From assembly GCF_030412965.1 (NCBI RefSeq), contig NZ_JAUHJQ010000002.1, forward strand, positions 677,979-741,978: 64,000 bases of DNA, written 5' to 3'. Shown piece after piece: positions 57,221 to 64,000 of the stretch. How positions within the stretch are numbered: position 1 is the stretch's first letter; every line of letters begins with the position of its first letter. A program made the position numbers and the translations under genes. Source of the stretch: Nocardioides oceani (GTDB taxonomy: Bacteria > Actinomycetota > Actinomycetes > Propionibacteriales > Nocardioidaceae). The notes beneath the pieces were generated by a model. It had not been told where the DNA came from. It did not search any database and saw nothing but the letters and a program-made list of their open reading frames with translations.

Positions 57221-58332
57221 CCGAGCTCGGCGACGACCAGGCTGCCCGCGAGCGTGATCAGCCACAGCAGGACCCCGTGGCCCCCGAAGAGCTGCCAGCC
57301 GGTCAGCCACATGACCAGGTGGAGCACCGGGAGGTGCAGCGCGAACAGGCTGTACGACGTGAGCCCCAGGCGGCGGGCGGCCGGGTGGCCGAGGACCCGG
57401 GCGAAGGCGCCCCGGTCGTCCGCGACGACCGCGGGCAGCACCACCAGGAGGCCGACGGCCGTGTAGAGGAGGTTCTTGGTCAGCGACTCCGCCGTCGTCG
57501 GGGCGATGAGCAGGGCGGGCCCGGCCAGCGGGGTGGACGCCACGAGGAGCAGCGCGGCCGCGATGGCCCAGCAGGCGCCCGGCTGGCGACCGACCGACAG
57601 CACGCGGCGGGCGTGAGGGGCGCCACGGACGGCCAGGACGTGCGTCAGCGCCAACCCGATGCCGGCCGCGAACCAGGTCAGGTAGCCGGGGAGCCACTGG
57701 GCGGGCGCGCCGCCCGTCCACTCCTCGGCCCAGTCCGAGCCCTGCAGGTGCCACCAGACCGTCACCGCGGTCATGCCGGCGAGCACCAGCCCGACCCGGG
57801 CCGGCCGGAGGCCGCGGCGGCCCGCCGCGAGCAGCATGAGCAGGGGGAGCACGAGGTAGAACGAGACCTCGACCGCGAGGCTCCACATGTGGCTCAGCCC
57901 GCCCGGGGGGAGGGCGTCGACGAAGGTGTTGGTCATCGTGAGCGTCGTGAGCCACTCCCGGGCGCCGAGGTGGCTGTTCTCGTCGATGAACGCCAGCGCG
58001 ACGACCACCGTGACGACGTACACCGGGACGATCCGCAGGAAGCGCCGCCACAGGTAGGCGCGCGTCGAGGGCCGGGGCAGCGCCGCGGCCGAGCGGGCCA
58101 GGTAGGGGCGGGAGAGGAGGAAGCCCGAGAGCACGAAGAAGAGCGCGACGCCGACGTCGAGCCGGGCGAGCGTGACGCCCCAGAACCCGTGCCTCCCGTA
58201 GTCGCCGGACCAGAACGCGACGTGGGTGGTGAGCACGGCGAGGGCGCCGATCGCCCGCATCGCGTCCAGCGCCGGGAAGCGTGGCGCGGTGCCGGCGTCC
58301 AGCTCCACGGGGGCGGCTGCGACGGTCGTCAT
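57112..58332 (-). CDS. Acyltransferase 3 family membrane protein (OafA-like, Rv0228-like)
   Basis: A 406-residue ten-helix O-acyltransferase. Family motifs: the catalytic His in AIGALAVLTTHVAFWSGD, LDVGVALFFVLSGFLLSRPY, RRFLRIVPVYVVTVV and GLSHMWSLAVEVSFYLVLP. These enzymes transfer acetyl or other acyl groups to sugars outside the membrane. The polar tail (GREEPTAATTAASGTTAR) is encoded inside the end of the AftD-like gene. The ATG overlaps the stop of the upstream GT-C-like gene, making a two-gene operon. Confidence 0.92.
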   Translation of the reverse strand: MTTVAAAPVELDAGTAPRFPALDAMRAIGALAVLTTHVAFWSGDYGRHGFWGVTLARLDVGVALFFVLSGFLLSRPYLARSAAALPRPSTRAYLWRRFLRIVPVYVVTVVVALAFIDENSHLGAREWLTTLTMTNTFVDALPPGGLSHMWSLAVEVSFYLVLPLLMLLAAGRRGLRPARVGLVLAGMTAVTVWWHLQGSDWAEEWTGGAPAQWLPGYLTWFAAGIGLALTHVLAVRGAPHARRVLSVGRQPGACWAIAAALLLVASTPLAGPALLIAPTTAESLTKNLLYTAVGLLVVLPAVVADDRGAFARVLGHPAARRLGLTSYSLFALHLPVLHLVMWLTGWQLFGGHGVLLWLITLAGSLVVAELGYRLLEVPAMRLKRLVPAGREEPTAATTAASGTTAR

Positions 58333-60170
58333 TGGTCCTCCTCCTCTCCATCCTCCGGCACGGGGGTGCCGATCTCCAGCTCGTCCACGCACACGGTGAC
58401 GCCCGGCTCGAGCCCGCTGAGCGCCACGCTGTCGACCTCGCCCTCCACGTGGACGAACAAGGTGCCCAGCCCCGCCAGGACCTCGGTGTCGACGGTCGAC
58501 TCGCCGGCCTCGACCCGGATCGAGGAGTCGGCGGAGGCGATGTACTCCATCCTGATCCACCACTCCAGCCCGACCGTCCTGCCGTCGAGCTCGACGGTGA
58601 CGCCGTCGTCCCGGACCTGGTAGCCGCAGCCGGCCACCGGGCCGGCCGGGGCCTCGATCCCTCCCTCGACCGCGGCGACGTGGACGGCCCCGGACTCGTC
58701 GAGGACGTGCAGGGACTCGCTCGCCTCGGGGAAGGTGGCCCGCGGGGTCAGCATCGGCAGGAGGAGCCGGGTGGTGTTGTAGGGGAAGAGGAAGCCCGGC
58801 ACGAGGTTCTGCGGCACGGTCTGGTCCGCGAGCGGGGTGGGTCCGAAGGACGTCCCGCGGACGGCCTCGCCGAAGTAGTCCTCGCCAGGGTGGTCGACGT
58901 GCCAGATCCGCGCGTACGTGACGGTCGACCACGTCCCTGAGGCCACCACCGCCAGGGCGACGGCGACGACCACCGACGGGCGGAGCCGGACGAGCAGGAG
59001 CGGGCTGGTCCGGGGCTCGCTGGACCCGGGAGCCCCCACCAGCTCGGAGGACGCGAGGGCGAGGGCCAGGACCGCGACGCAGACGACGTCGGTGAGGTAG
59101 CGCAGCTCGTTGCCGGAGACGGCGCCGACCACGGGGGCTCGGGTGAGGAGCAGCACGAGGTAGGCGATGAGGGCGTACGCCGCCAGCATCGACCAGGCGC
59201 GCAGGGTCCGGACCCGGGTCAGGGCGAGGTAGAGCACGACGACGGTGAGCACGACCCAGCTCAGGTGCACCGTCCACAGCGGCGGGTCGGCGAGCCCGAC
59301 GGGCGGGTTGACGGTGTCCCACCGCCACGGCCCGCCGAGCAGCCCGGTGGGCAGGGTGCTGCCCAGCATGCGCTCGGCCAGCGCACCCGCGGGCGCGGCG
59401 TTGTCGCCGCCGTCGATCTGCGGGACGGAGGTGACGTAGTAGGCGGTGAAGCCGCCGCCGAGCGCGATGCCCGAGAGCACCGCGGGCCAGTAGCGGCGGA
59501 CTGCCCGCGCGGTGCGGCGCACCGGCCCACCGGTGGTGAACCAGGCCAGGACGACCCACGCGAGGACGACCAGGACGAGCACGGCCTTGACGTAGGCCAG
59601 CATGCCGAGCGCGACGAGCACCCCGGTCAACGCCAGGTACCGCAGCCGGCGCGTGCGCAGGTAGGGGACCCAGGCCGCGACGGCGCCGAACATCGCGGCG
59701 TGGAGCGGCAGCTGGTTGATCGCCGCCGCCCACCACATCGTCGCCGGCACCGCCAGCGCCGTGGAGAGGTAGAGCGCGAGCAGCAGCAGGACGCGCCGCC
59801 GCCAACCGAGCAGCACGACGAGCATCACCGCGCAGGCCGTGCTGGCGAGCAGCTGCATCACCAGCGTGCTGACCGCCAGCCACGTCCAGTCGATGAGCTC
59901 CCCGCGCGAGAGCAGCCAGGCGAGCGTCCGGCCGAGCGGCATGAACTGGCTGTCGTAGGCCCGGAAGGCGTAGTCCGCGTCGAGGTCGGCCGCGCGCGCT
60001 TCGTGCAGCAGCCGGTAGTCGTCGAGGTAGAAGAACGAGGGGAGCACCGCCCAGGCGCGGAACCCGAGCTGGGCGAGCACCAGCGCCACCGCCCCGCCGA
60101 GGACCAGCGACCGCGGGCCGCCGGCGGCCCGACCGCTGATCACCGCTGCCGGTCCCGTCAGTGCGCGCAC
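58329..60170 (-). CDS. GT-C-like multispanning membrane protein, unknown substrate
   Basis: A 613-residue protein with about eleven helices in the first 400 residues and a soluble extracytoplasmic C-terminal domain of about 200. The first outer loop has the acidic pair FYLDDYRLLHEA, typical of GT-C glycosyltransferases, followed by YDSQFMPLGRTLAWLLSRGE. The C-terminal domain (VELDGRTVGLEWWIRMEY, TVDTEVLAGLGTLFVHVEGE) looks like a beta sandwich. GTG 60170 starts the protein. It is translationally coupled to the acyltransferase. It probably transfers a sugar from a polyprenyl-phosphate donor; this is inferred from fold and context. Confidence 0.78.
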   Translation of the reverse strand: MRALTGPAAVISGRAAGGPRSLVLGGAVALVLAQLGFRAWAVLPSFFYLDDYRLLHEARAADLDADYAFRAYDSQFMPLGRTLAWLLSRGELIDWTWLAVSTLVMQLLASTACAVMLVVLLGWRRRVLLLLALYLSTALAVPATMWWAAAINQLPLHAAMFGAVAAWVPYLRTRRLRYLALTGVLVALGMLAYVKAVLVLVVLAWVVLAWFTTGGPVRRTARAVRRYWPAVLSGIALGGGFTAYYVTSVPQIDGGDNAAPAGALAERMLGSTLPTGLLGGPWRWDTVNPPVGLADPPLWTVHLSWVVLTVVVLYLALTRVRTLRAWSMLAAYALIAYLVLLLTRAPVVGAVSGNELRYLTDVVCVAVLALALASSELVGAPGSSEPRTSPLLLVRLRPSVVVAVALAVVASGTWSTVTYARIWHVDHPGEDYFGEAVRGTSFGPTPLADQTVPQNLVPGFLFPYNTTRLLLPMLTPRATFPEASESLHVLDESGAVHVAAVEGGIEAPAGPVAGCGYQVRDDGVTVELDGRTVGLEWWIRMEYIASADSSIRVEAGESTVDTEVLAGLGTLFVHVEGEVDSVALSGLEPGVTVCVDELEIGTPVPEDGEEEDQ

Positions 60171-60295
60171 CCGGCGAAGTCTGCACGTCCGCGGCGGCTC
60201 GGGACGAAGTACGGACGGCTTTGTCCGAAATGGTGCACGTCGCGTGTGATGCAGGTTACGTTCCCCGGAGTGCGACTTTCCTGGGAGGGAATGCG

Positions 60296-61192
60296 ATGCG
60301 GAAGATTGCTGGGCGTGTGCTCATCGCCATCGGGGGCTTCCTGGTGGTGGCCGGGCTGCTGACGACGACGTGGGCGCCGGGAGTGGTGAAGAAGACCCCG
60401 GTGGACGTCGACCAGACGACGCGGCTGGACGGCACGGCGACGAAGCTCGGCGAGACGTTCCCGGTGAACGTCACCAGCATCACCAAGGCCGACAGCGAGG
60501 CGTCCACCGACGACACCACGATCTGGGTGAACACCTCGTGCGTGGTCAACGCCGCCAGCGGTGACGCCCCGGACTGCGTGGACGGCAAGGACGACCGGCT
60601 GGTCTCCGCGACGGTCGGCACCTTCGCCACCGACCGGGTGACCGCCCTGGGTCGCGACCACGAGAACCTCCCCGAGGGCTCGACGCCCTACGAGGGGATC
60701 GTCAACAAGTTCCCCTTCGACACCGAGAAGACCGACTACCCGTACTGGGACGGCACCCTCGGTCGCACCGTCGACATGGTGTTCGTCGAGGAGACCGAGA
60801 TGGACGGCCTGGCCGTCTACCACTTCGCCTCCAGCGTCCAGGACGAGGCGATCGAGATCGCGGAGGGCACGCCCGGCACCTACAGCCAGGCCGTCGACAT
60901 CTACGTCGAGCCGATCACCGGCGCGGTCGTCAACCAGGAGCAGTCCCAGCAGCGCTACCTCGAGGACGGCACCCAGGTGCTCGACCTGGACGTCGCCTTC
61001 ACCGACGACCAGCTCGCCACCAGCGTCAGCGAGGCGAAGGACAACGCTGCGAGCCTGACGCTCATCACCGAGACGGTCCCGCGGATCGGCTTCATCGGTG
61101 GCGCGGTCGCGCTCGTCCTGGGTGCGCTGCTCCTGCTCGTCGGCCGTCCGCGGCCCGCCACGAGCCCCCGCGCCGCGGCGATGCCCGCCTGA
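60296..61192 (+). CDS. DUF3068 (PorA-type) membrane protein (Rv0227c-like)
   Basis: A 298-residue protein with one helix at each end (RVLIAIGGFLVVAGLLTTTW and PRIGFIGGAVALVLGALLLLV) and a ~230-residue outer domain. The outer domain carries RLDGTATKLGETFPVNVTSI, YEGIVNKFPFDTEKTDYPYWD and TYSQAVDIYVEPITGAVVNQE, the DUF3068 pattern. In M. tuberculosis the relative Rv0227c lies in the same cluster as the Rv0224c-Rv0228 relatives found here. The ATG at 60296 has GGGAGGGA five bases upstream; an out-of-frame ATG lies at 60291. Function unknown; a link to envelope glycan assembly is inferred. Confidence 0.88.
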   Translation: MRKIAGRVLIAIGGFLVVAGLLTTTWAPGVVKKTPVDVDQTTRLDGTATKLGETFPVNVTSITKADSEASTDDTTIWVNTSCVVNAASGDAPDCVDGKDDRLVSATVGTFATDRVTALGRDHENLPEGSTPYEGIVNKFPFDTEKTDYPYWDGTLGRTVDMVFVEETEMDGLAVYHFASSVQDEAIEIAEGTPGTYSQAVDIYVEPITGAVVNQEQSQQRYLEDGTQVLDLDVAFTDDQLATSVSEAKDNAASLTLITETVPRIGFIGGAVALVLGALLLLVGRPRPATSPRAAAMPA

Positions 61193-61214
61193 CGGGTCCC
61201 GACGCGACGGTCCT

Positions 61215-61248
61215 CGGCGCCACGCGGGCTCAGGCCCGCGTGGCGCCG
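61215..61248. terminator. Bidirectional stem-loop terminator overlapping a stop codon
   Basis: A perfect 15-base stem (61215-61229 with 61234-61248; arm CGGCGCCACGCGGGC) closes a TCAG loop. It lies 22 bases after the DUF3068 stop. On the other strand the last codons of the methyltransferase gene form one arm and its TGA stop (61230-61232) is in the loop. Confidence 0.8.
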
Positions 61249-62084
61249 AAGATCGCGGTGCCGGGCGTCAGCCGCCCGCGCACCTGCGACCAGCCGCCCC
61301 AGACACGGTCGTGCCCGGCCGGCCACTCCGGCTCGAGCAGGTCGGTGATGACGAACCCCGCGCCGGCCAGCACCGCGACCCAGTCGCCCAGGGTGCGGTG
61401 GTGCTCGACGTACGACACCGCGCCGGAGGCGTCGTCGACCTCGACGTACGGCGTGCGGTCCCAGTAGGACTGGCTGGCCACCAGCCCCTCCTCGCCCGGG
61501 TCGTCGGCGAACATCCACCGCGTCGGGTGGGTGATCGAGAAGGCGTAGCGCCCGCCCGGCCGCAGCACCCGCGCCGTCTCGGCGACGGCCACCTCCAGGT
61601 CGCTCACGAACTGCAGCGCGCCGAAGGAGGAGAAGACGACGTCGAACGACGCGTCGCGGAACGGCAGCGCCGTGGCAGTGGCGCACACCGAGGGCACGGC
61701 GACCCCGGTCTGGTCGTCGATGCGCCGCGAGTGCTGCAGCTGGCGCATCGACAGGTCCAGGCCGACCGCGCGACCGCCCTGGGCCCGGACCCACCGGGAG
61801 CACTGCCCGGCACCGGAGCCGACCTCGAGCACGTCGCGGCCGGCGACGGCGCCGAGGACCCCGGCCTCGGTCTCGGTGAAGCCCTCGGGCCCCCACACGA
61901 AGCCCACGTCGCCGAGGAACTCGCCGTGGGTGGCCTGGTACTCGTCGGCGTAGCGGTCCCAGTCGGGACCGTTGGCCCGGCGCGACTCGGCCTCGTCCAC
62001 CGCCCGCCGCTCGACGCGGACCGGGGGGAGCGGCGGGTGGTGGCGGGAGTCCGGAGCGTCGGGCGAGCCGCCCGAGACGCTCAC
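61230..62084 (-). CDS. Class I SAM-dependent methyltransferase
   Basis: A 284-residue methyltransferase of the UbiE/methyltransf_11 type. SAM motif I is DVLEVGSGAGQCSRWVRAQ, motif II AVGLDLSMRQLQHSRR and motif IV FDVVFSSFGALQFVSDLEVA; ARVLRPGGRYAFSITHPTRW is the post-motif. The first ~35 residues are disordered and Pro/Arg-rich. GTG 62084 overlaps the stop of the repeat-protein gene by four bases, so the two are co-translated. Substrate unknown. Confidence 0.9.
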   Translation of the reverse strand: MSVSGGSPDAPDSRHHPPLPPVRVERRAVDEAESRRANGPDWDRYADEYQATHGEFLGDVGFVWGPEGFTETEAGVLGAVAGRDVLEVGSGAGQCSRWVRAQGGRAVGLDLSMRQLQHSRRIDDQTGVAVPSVCATATALPFRDASFDVVFSSFGALQFVSDLEVAVAETARVLRPGGRYAFSITHPTRWMFADDPGEEGLVASQSYWDRTPYVEVDDASGAVSYVEHHRTLGDWVAVLAGAGFVITDLLEPEWPAGHDRVWGGWSQVRGRLTPGTAIFGATRA

Positions 62085-62830
62085 GCGGGGCCCGCGCCCA
62101 GCGCCCGGCGGCGGTTGAGCGGCAAGCGGCCCGCCAGCTCCCCGATCGGGCCGACGGCGCGGCCCAGGGAGTCCGCGGAGTCCGCCAACGACGGGATCAG
62201 CGCCGCGAGCTCCTGCAGGCGCGGCTGGATCGACTCGAGGGTCTCCCCGAGCGCGACGAGCTGGTCGAGCGTGCCGCCCTCGGCGACCAGCTTCTCCACG
62301 AAGCCGTCCTCGGTCAGCACCCGGTCCGCGAGCCCGCCCGGCGCCAGCACGCGGTCGAGCACGCCGCCCTCGGCGGTCAGCCGGTCGAGCGCCCCGCCGG
62401 CGGCGACCAGCCGGTCGAGCACGCCCTCCCGGGCCGCCAGCTGGTCGAGCGGACCGCCGTCGGCGAGGAGCCGCTCGAGCGCCCCGCCGTCGGCGAGGAG
62501 CCGGACCAGCGGGCCGTCGTCGGCGAGCAGCCGGTCCAGGACGCCGTCACGCTGGAGCAGCCGGCCCAGCGGCCGGTCGGGGGCGACCAGGTCGGCGATC
62601 GCGCCGGCCAGCCGCATCGGCCCGTCCTCGTCGGCCAGCAGGCGGGTGAGCTGCTCGGCGTACCCGTGCTCGCCGATGACCCGCAGCACCAGGTCGGCGT
62701 ACCCCCCGGGCCTGCGCAGCGGCCCGTCGGGCGAGGCGAGGTGACCGAGCTGGAGGGTCGTCTGGGTGGCCGCCGCGGCCAGGCGGACGGGCAGGGTCGC
62801 GGCGCCGACGAGTGCGGGCAGGAGGGGCAT
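62081..62830 (-). CDS. Protein of tandem ten-residue repeats
   Basis: A 249-residue protein. After a short hydrophobic N-terminus (PLLPALVGAATLPVRLAAAA), residues ~75-205 are about twelve tandem decapeptides with consensus LAxGGxLDRL, for example LADGGALERL, AAREGVLDRL and LTEDGFVEKL. The C-terminus is helical and hydrophobic (LAALIPSLADSADSLGRAV). No cysteines or catalytic motifs. The regular Leu spacing suggests an amphipathic helical or solenoid surface, perhaps membrane-associated. ATG 62830 lies seven bases behind TAGGTT, so it is leaderless. Upstream of and coupled to the methyltransferase gene. I do not recognise the family. Confidence 0.8.
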   Translation of the reverse strand: MPLLPALVGAATLPVRLAAAATQTTLQLGHLASPDGPLRRPGGYADLVLRVIGEHGYAEQLTRLLADEDGPMRLAGAIADLVAPDRPLGRLLQRDGVLDRLLADDGPLVRLLADGGALERLLADGGPLDQLAAREGVLDRLVAAGGALDRLTAEGGVLDRVLAPGGLADRVLTEDGFVEKLVAEGGTLDQLVALGETLESIQPRLQELAALIPSLADSADSLGRAVGPIGELAGRLPLNRRRALGAGPA

Positions 62831-62882
62831 GTCCTGAAACCTAGCCGGGCCGGAGCGGGGCGGGCGGCCCGGGAACGGCGAA

Positions 62883-62912
62883 GCGGGCGCGGACCCTGGG
62901 GTCCGCGCCCGC
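62883..62912 (-). terminator. Stem-loop terminator after the TSP3-repeat gene
   Basis: GCGGGCGCGGACCC (62883-62896) pairs fully with 62899-62912; the two-base centre opens to a small loop. It lies 32 bases beyond the stop of the repeat protein on the minus strand, before the promoter of the decapeptide-repeat gene. Confidence 0.7.
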
Positions 62913-62944
62913 CCCCGCCCCGCCAAGGTGCGGTCGGGTCCCGG

Positions 62945-64000
62945 TCAGCCGCTCGTGCGGGCCGCCTGCCGGGGGTTGCTCGGCCAGGAGCCCGGGTCGA
63001 GCGGATCGCTGCCCGCACGGACCTCCTTGCCGTCGTTCTGGCCACCGTTGTCGGTGTCGCGGTCGCACGGGTTGGTCCGGTGCTTGCGGACCTCCGCGCC
63101 GTCCTTGAGGCCGTCCCGGTCGCTGTCGGCCCGCTTGGGGTTGGTCGGGCAGCGGTCGTAGCGCTTGTTGGCCGAGCCCTTGACCTCCTGCCCGTCGGTC
63201 AGGCCGTCGCGGTCGGTGTCCTTCCGGCGGGGGTCGGTCTTGTGCTTCTTGACCTCCTTGCCGTCGGTCAGGCCGTCCTTGTCGGTGTCCTTCTTCAGCG
63301 GCTTGGTCTTGGTCTGCTTGACCTCCCGACCGTCGTTCAGCCCGTCGTCGTCAGTGTCCTTGTCCAGCGGGTCGGTGCGGGTGCCGTTGACCTCGCGACC
63401 GTCGCGCAGGCCGTCGCCGTCGGTGTCGGGGTCGAGCGGGTCGGTGCCCGCCGCGGCCTCGGCGGCGTTGTCGAGGCCGTCACCGTCGGTGTCGGCGCCG
63501 CCCAGAGGGCCGTCGTCGGTCGGGTCGAGCGGGTCGGTCCCGTTGTCGACCTCGGCGCCGTCCTCGACGCCGCCGTCGTCGGTGTCGGCGTCGGTCGGGT
63601 CGGTCCCGGCCTCGTCCTCCTGGCCGTCGGTCAGGCCGTCGTCGTCGGTGTCGGCGCTGTTCGGGTTCGTGCCCGCGTCGGTCTCCGCGCCGTCGCTGAC
63701 CCCGTCGTCGTCGGAGTCGGGGTCACGCGGGTCGGTCGGCCTGTTGCCGAAGGCGTCGTTCTCCGAGCCCGAGGTCTCCTCGCCGTCGCTGAGGCCGTCG
63801 CCGTCGGTGTCGACCCGCGGTACGTCGTCGCTCCGGTCGCGCGGATTGGTGCCGTTGCGCACCTCGACGCCGTCGATCACGCCGCCGTCGTCGGTGTCGG
63901 AGTCGTTCGGGTCGGTCGGCTGGCCGTTGAACCGGACGTTGGCCGACCCGCTGGCCTCCTGCCCGTCCCCGAGCCCGTCGTTGTCGGTGTCGGCGTCGTC
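62945..64000 (-). CDS. Thrombospondin type 3 (TSP3) repeat protein, C-terminal part (5' end outside window)
   Basis: The last 351 residues of a larger, surely exported protein; the frame is open to base 64000. It is an array of about thirteen calcium-binding TSP3 motifs, D-x-D-x-D-G-x-x-D-x-x-E, such as DTDGDGLSDGEE and DTDRDGLTDGQE, joined by GTDPLDP-type linkers. Three motifs have a Gly in place of the third Asp (DTDDGGV, DTDNGGQ). Units near the N-terminus are very acidic; the last five linkers are Lys/Arg-rich (VKQTKTKPLKKDTDKDG, VKKHKTDPRRKDTDRDG). It ends PSNPRQAARTSG with no anchor or sorting signal. Confidence 0.9.
   Translation of the reverse strand, partial: DDADTDNDGLGDGQEASGSANVRFNGQPTDPNDSDTDDGGVIDGVEVRNGTNPRDRSDDVPRVDTDGDGLSDGEETSGSENDAFGNRPTDPRDPDSDDDGVSDGAETDAGTNPNSADTDDDGLTDGQEDEAGTDPTDADTDDGGVEDGAEVDNGTDPLDPTDDGPLGGADTDGDGLDNAAEAAAGTDPLDPDTDGDGLRDGREVNGTRTDPLDKDTDDDGLNDGREVKQTKTKPLKKDTDKDGLTDGKEVKKHKTDPRRKDTDRDGLTDGQEVKGSANKRYDRCPTNPKRADSDRDGLKDGAEVRKHRTNPCDRDTDNGGQNDGKEVRAGSDPLDPGSWPSNPRQAARTSG

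Noticed and set aside
62340..62580. 30-base periodic DNA, possible repeat element
   Set aside because: The period is exactly ten codons of the decapeptide-repeat protein, so the DNA pattern follows from the protein.
63000..64000. Regular ~25-100 base repeats resembling a CRISPR array
   Set aside because: The repeats are not identical, there are no unique spacers, and the minus strand encodes a coherent TSP3 calcium-binding repeat protein.

Overview
The window is a very GC-rich stretch of an actinobacterial chromosome, read here as Nocardioides or a close relative (Propionibacteriales). This is inferred from the his and trp gene order, a PriA-type HisA, the TIGR02234/HGxxPAAW/DUF2752 genes beside trpCBA, an ANTAR response regulator, many GTG starts, and many -10 boxes placed 6-7 bases before the start codon (leaderless mRNAs). 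No 16S rRNA or other taxonomic marker is present, so the genus is not proven.

Layout. 1-6.1 kb: 3' end of dnaE, a membrane protein, a secreted orphan, signal peptidase I, a SigE-family sigma factor with a putative membrane partner, a YbaK-type deacylase and a Lon-substrate-domain protein. 6.2-11.7 kb: hisD-C-B-H-(small membrane protein)-A-F. 11.7-20.2 kb: an insertion of surface and transport genes (MOSC protein, TasA/camelysin-like secreted protein, heterodimeric ABC exporter, 1016-residue Ig-repeat surface protein) that separates hisF from hisI. 20.3-26.9 kb: hisI, small membrane proteins, trpC-B-A, an SCO-family lipoprotein and lgt; trpE, usually between hisI and the TIGR02234 gene, is absent here. 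27-33.1 kb: gltB-gltD. 33.2-36.5 kb: pyk, a helix-turn-helix/LAGLIDADG protein beside tRNA-Leu(CAA), a micro-ORF and a PdtaR-like ANTAR regulator. 36.7-42.8 kb: a branched-chain amino acid ABC system (livH-M-G-F, with livK convergent on the other strand); livH carries an extra secreted N-terminal domain. 43-47.7 kb: DUF554 protein, acetyltransferase, thioesterase and polA.

47.7-61.2 kb is a cell-envelope glycan locus: flippase, GT-C-like membrane proteins, DUF2613 peptide, GT4 glycosyltransferase, methyltransferase, a 1385-residue AftD-like arabinofuranosyltransferase, acyltransferase 3 and a DUF3068 protein. These are the same families that cluster around Rv0224c-Rv0228 and Rv0236c/Rv0236A in Mycobacterium tuberculosis. 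61.2-64 kb: a methyltransferase, a protein made of tandem ten-residue repeats, and the C-terminal part of a secreted thrombospondin-type-3 calcium-binding repeat protein cut by the window edge.

The his, trp and glt blocks supply amino-acid biosynthesis. The liv block imports branched-chain amino acids. The 11.7-20.2, 47.7-61.2 and 61.2-64 kb blocks concern the cell surface. The strongest candidates for something undescribed are the mycobacterial-type AftD glycan locus in a probable non-mycolate organism, the ten-residue-repeat protein, the HTH/LAGLIDADG protein next to tRNA-Leu, and the livH fusion.
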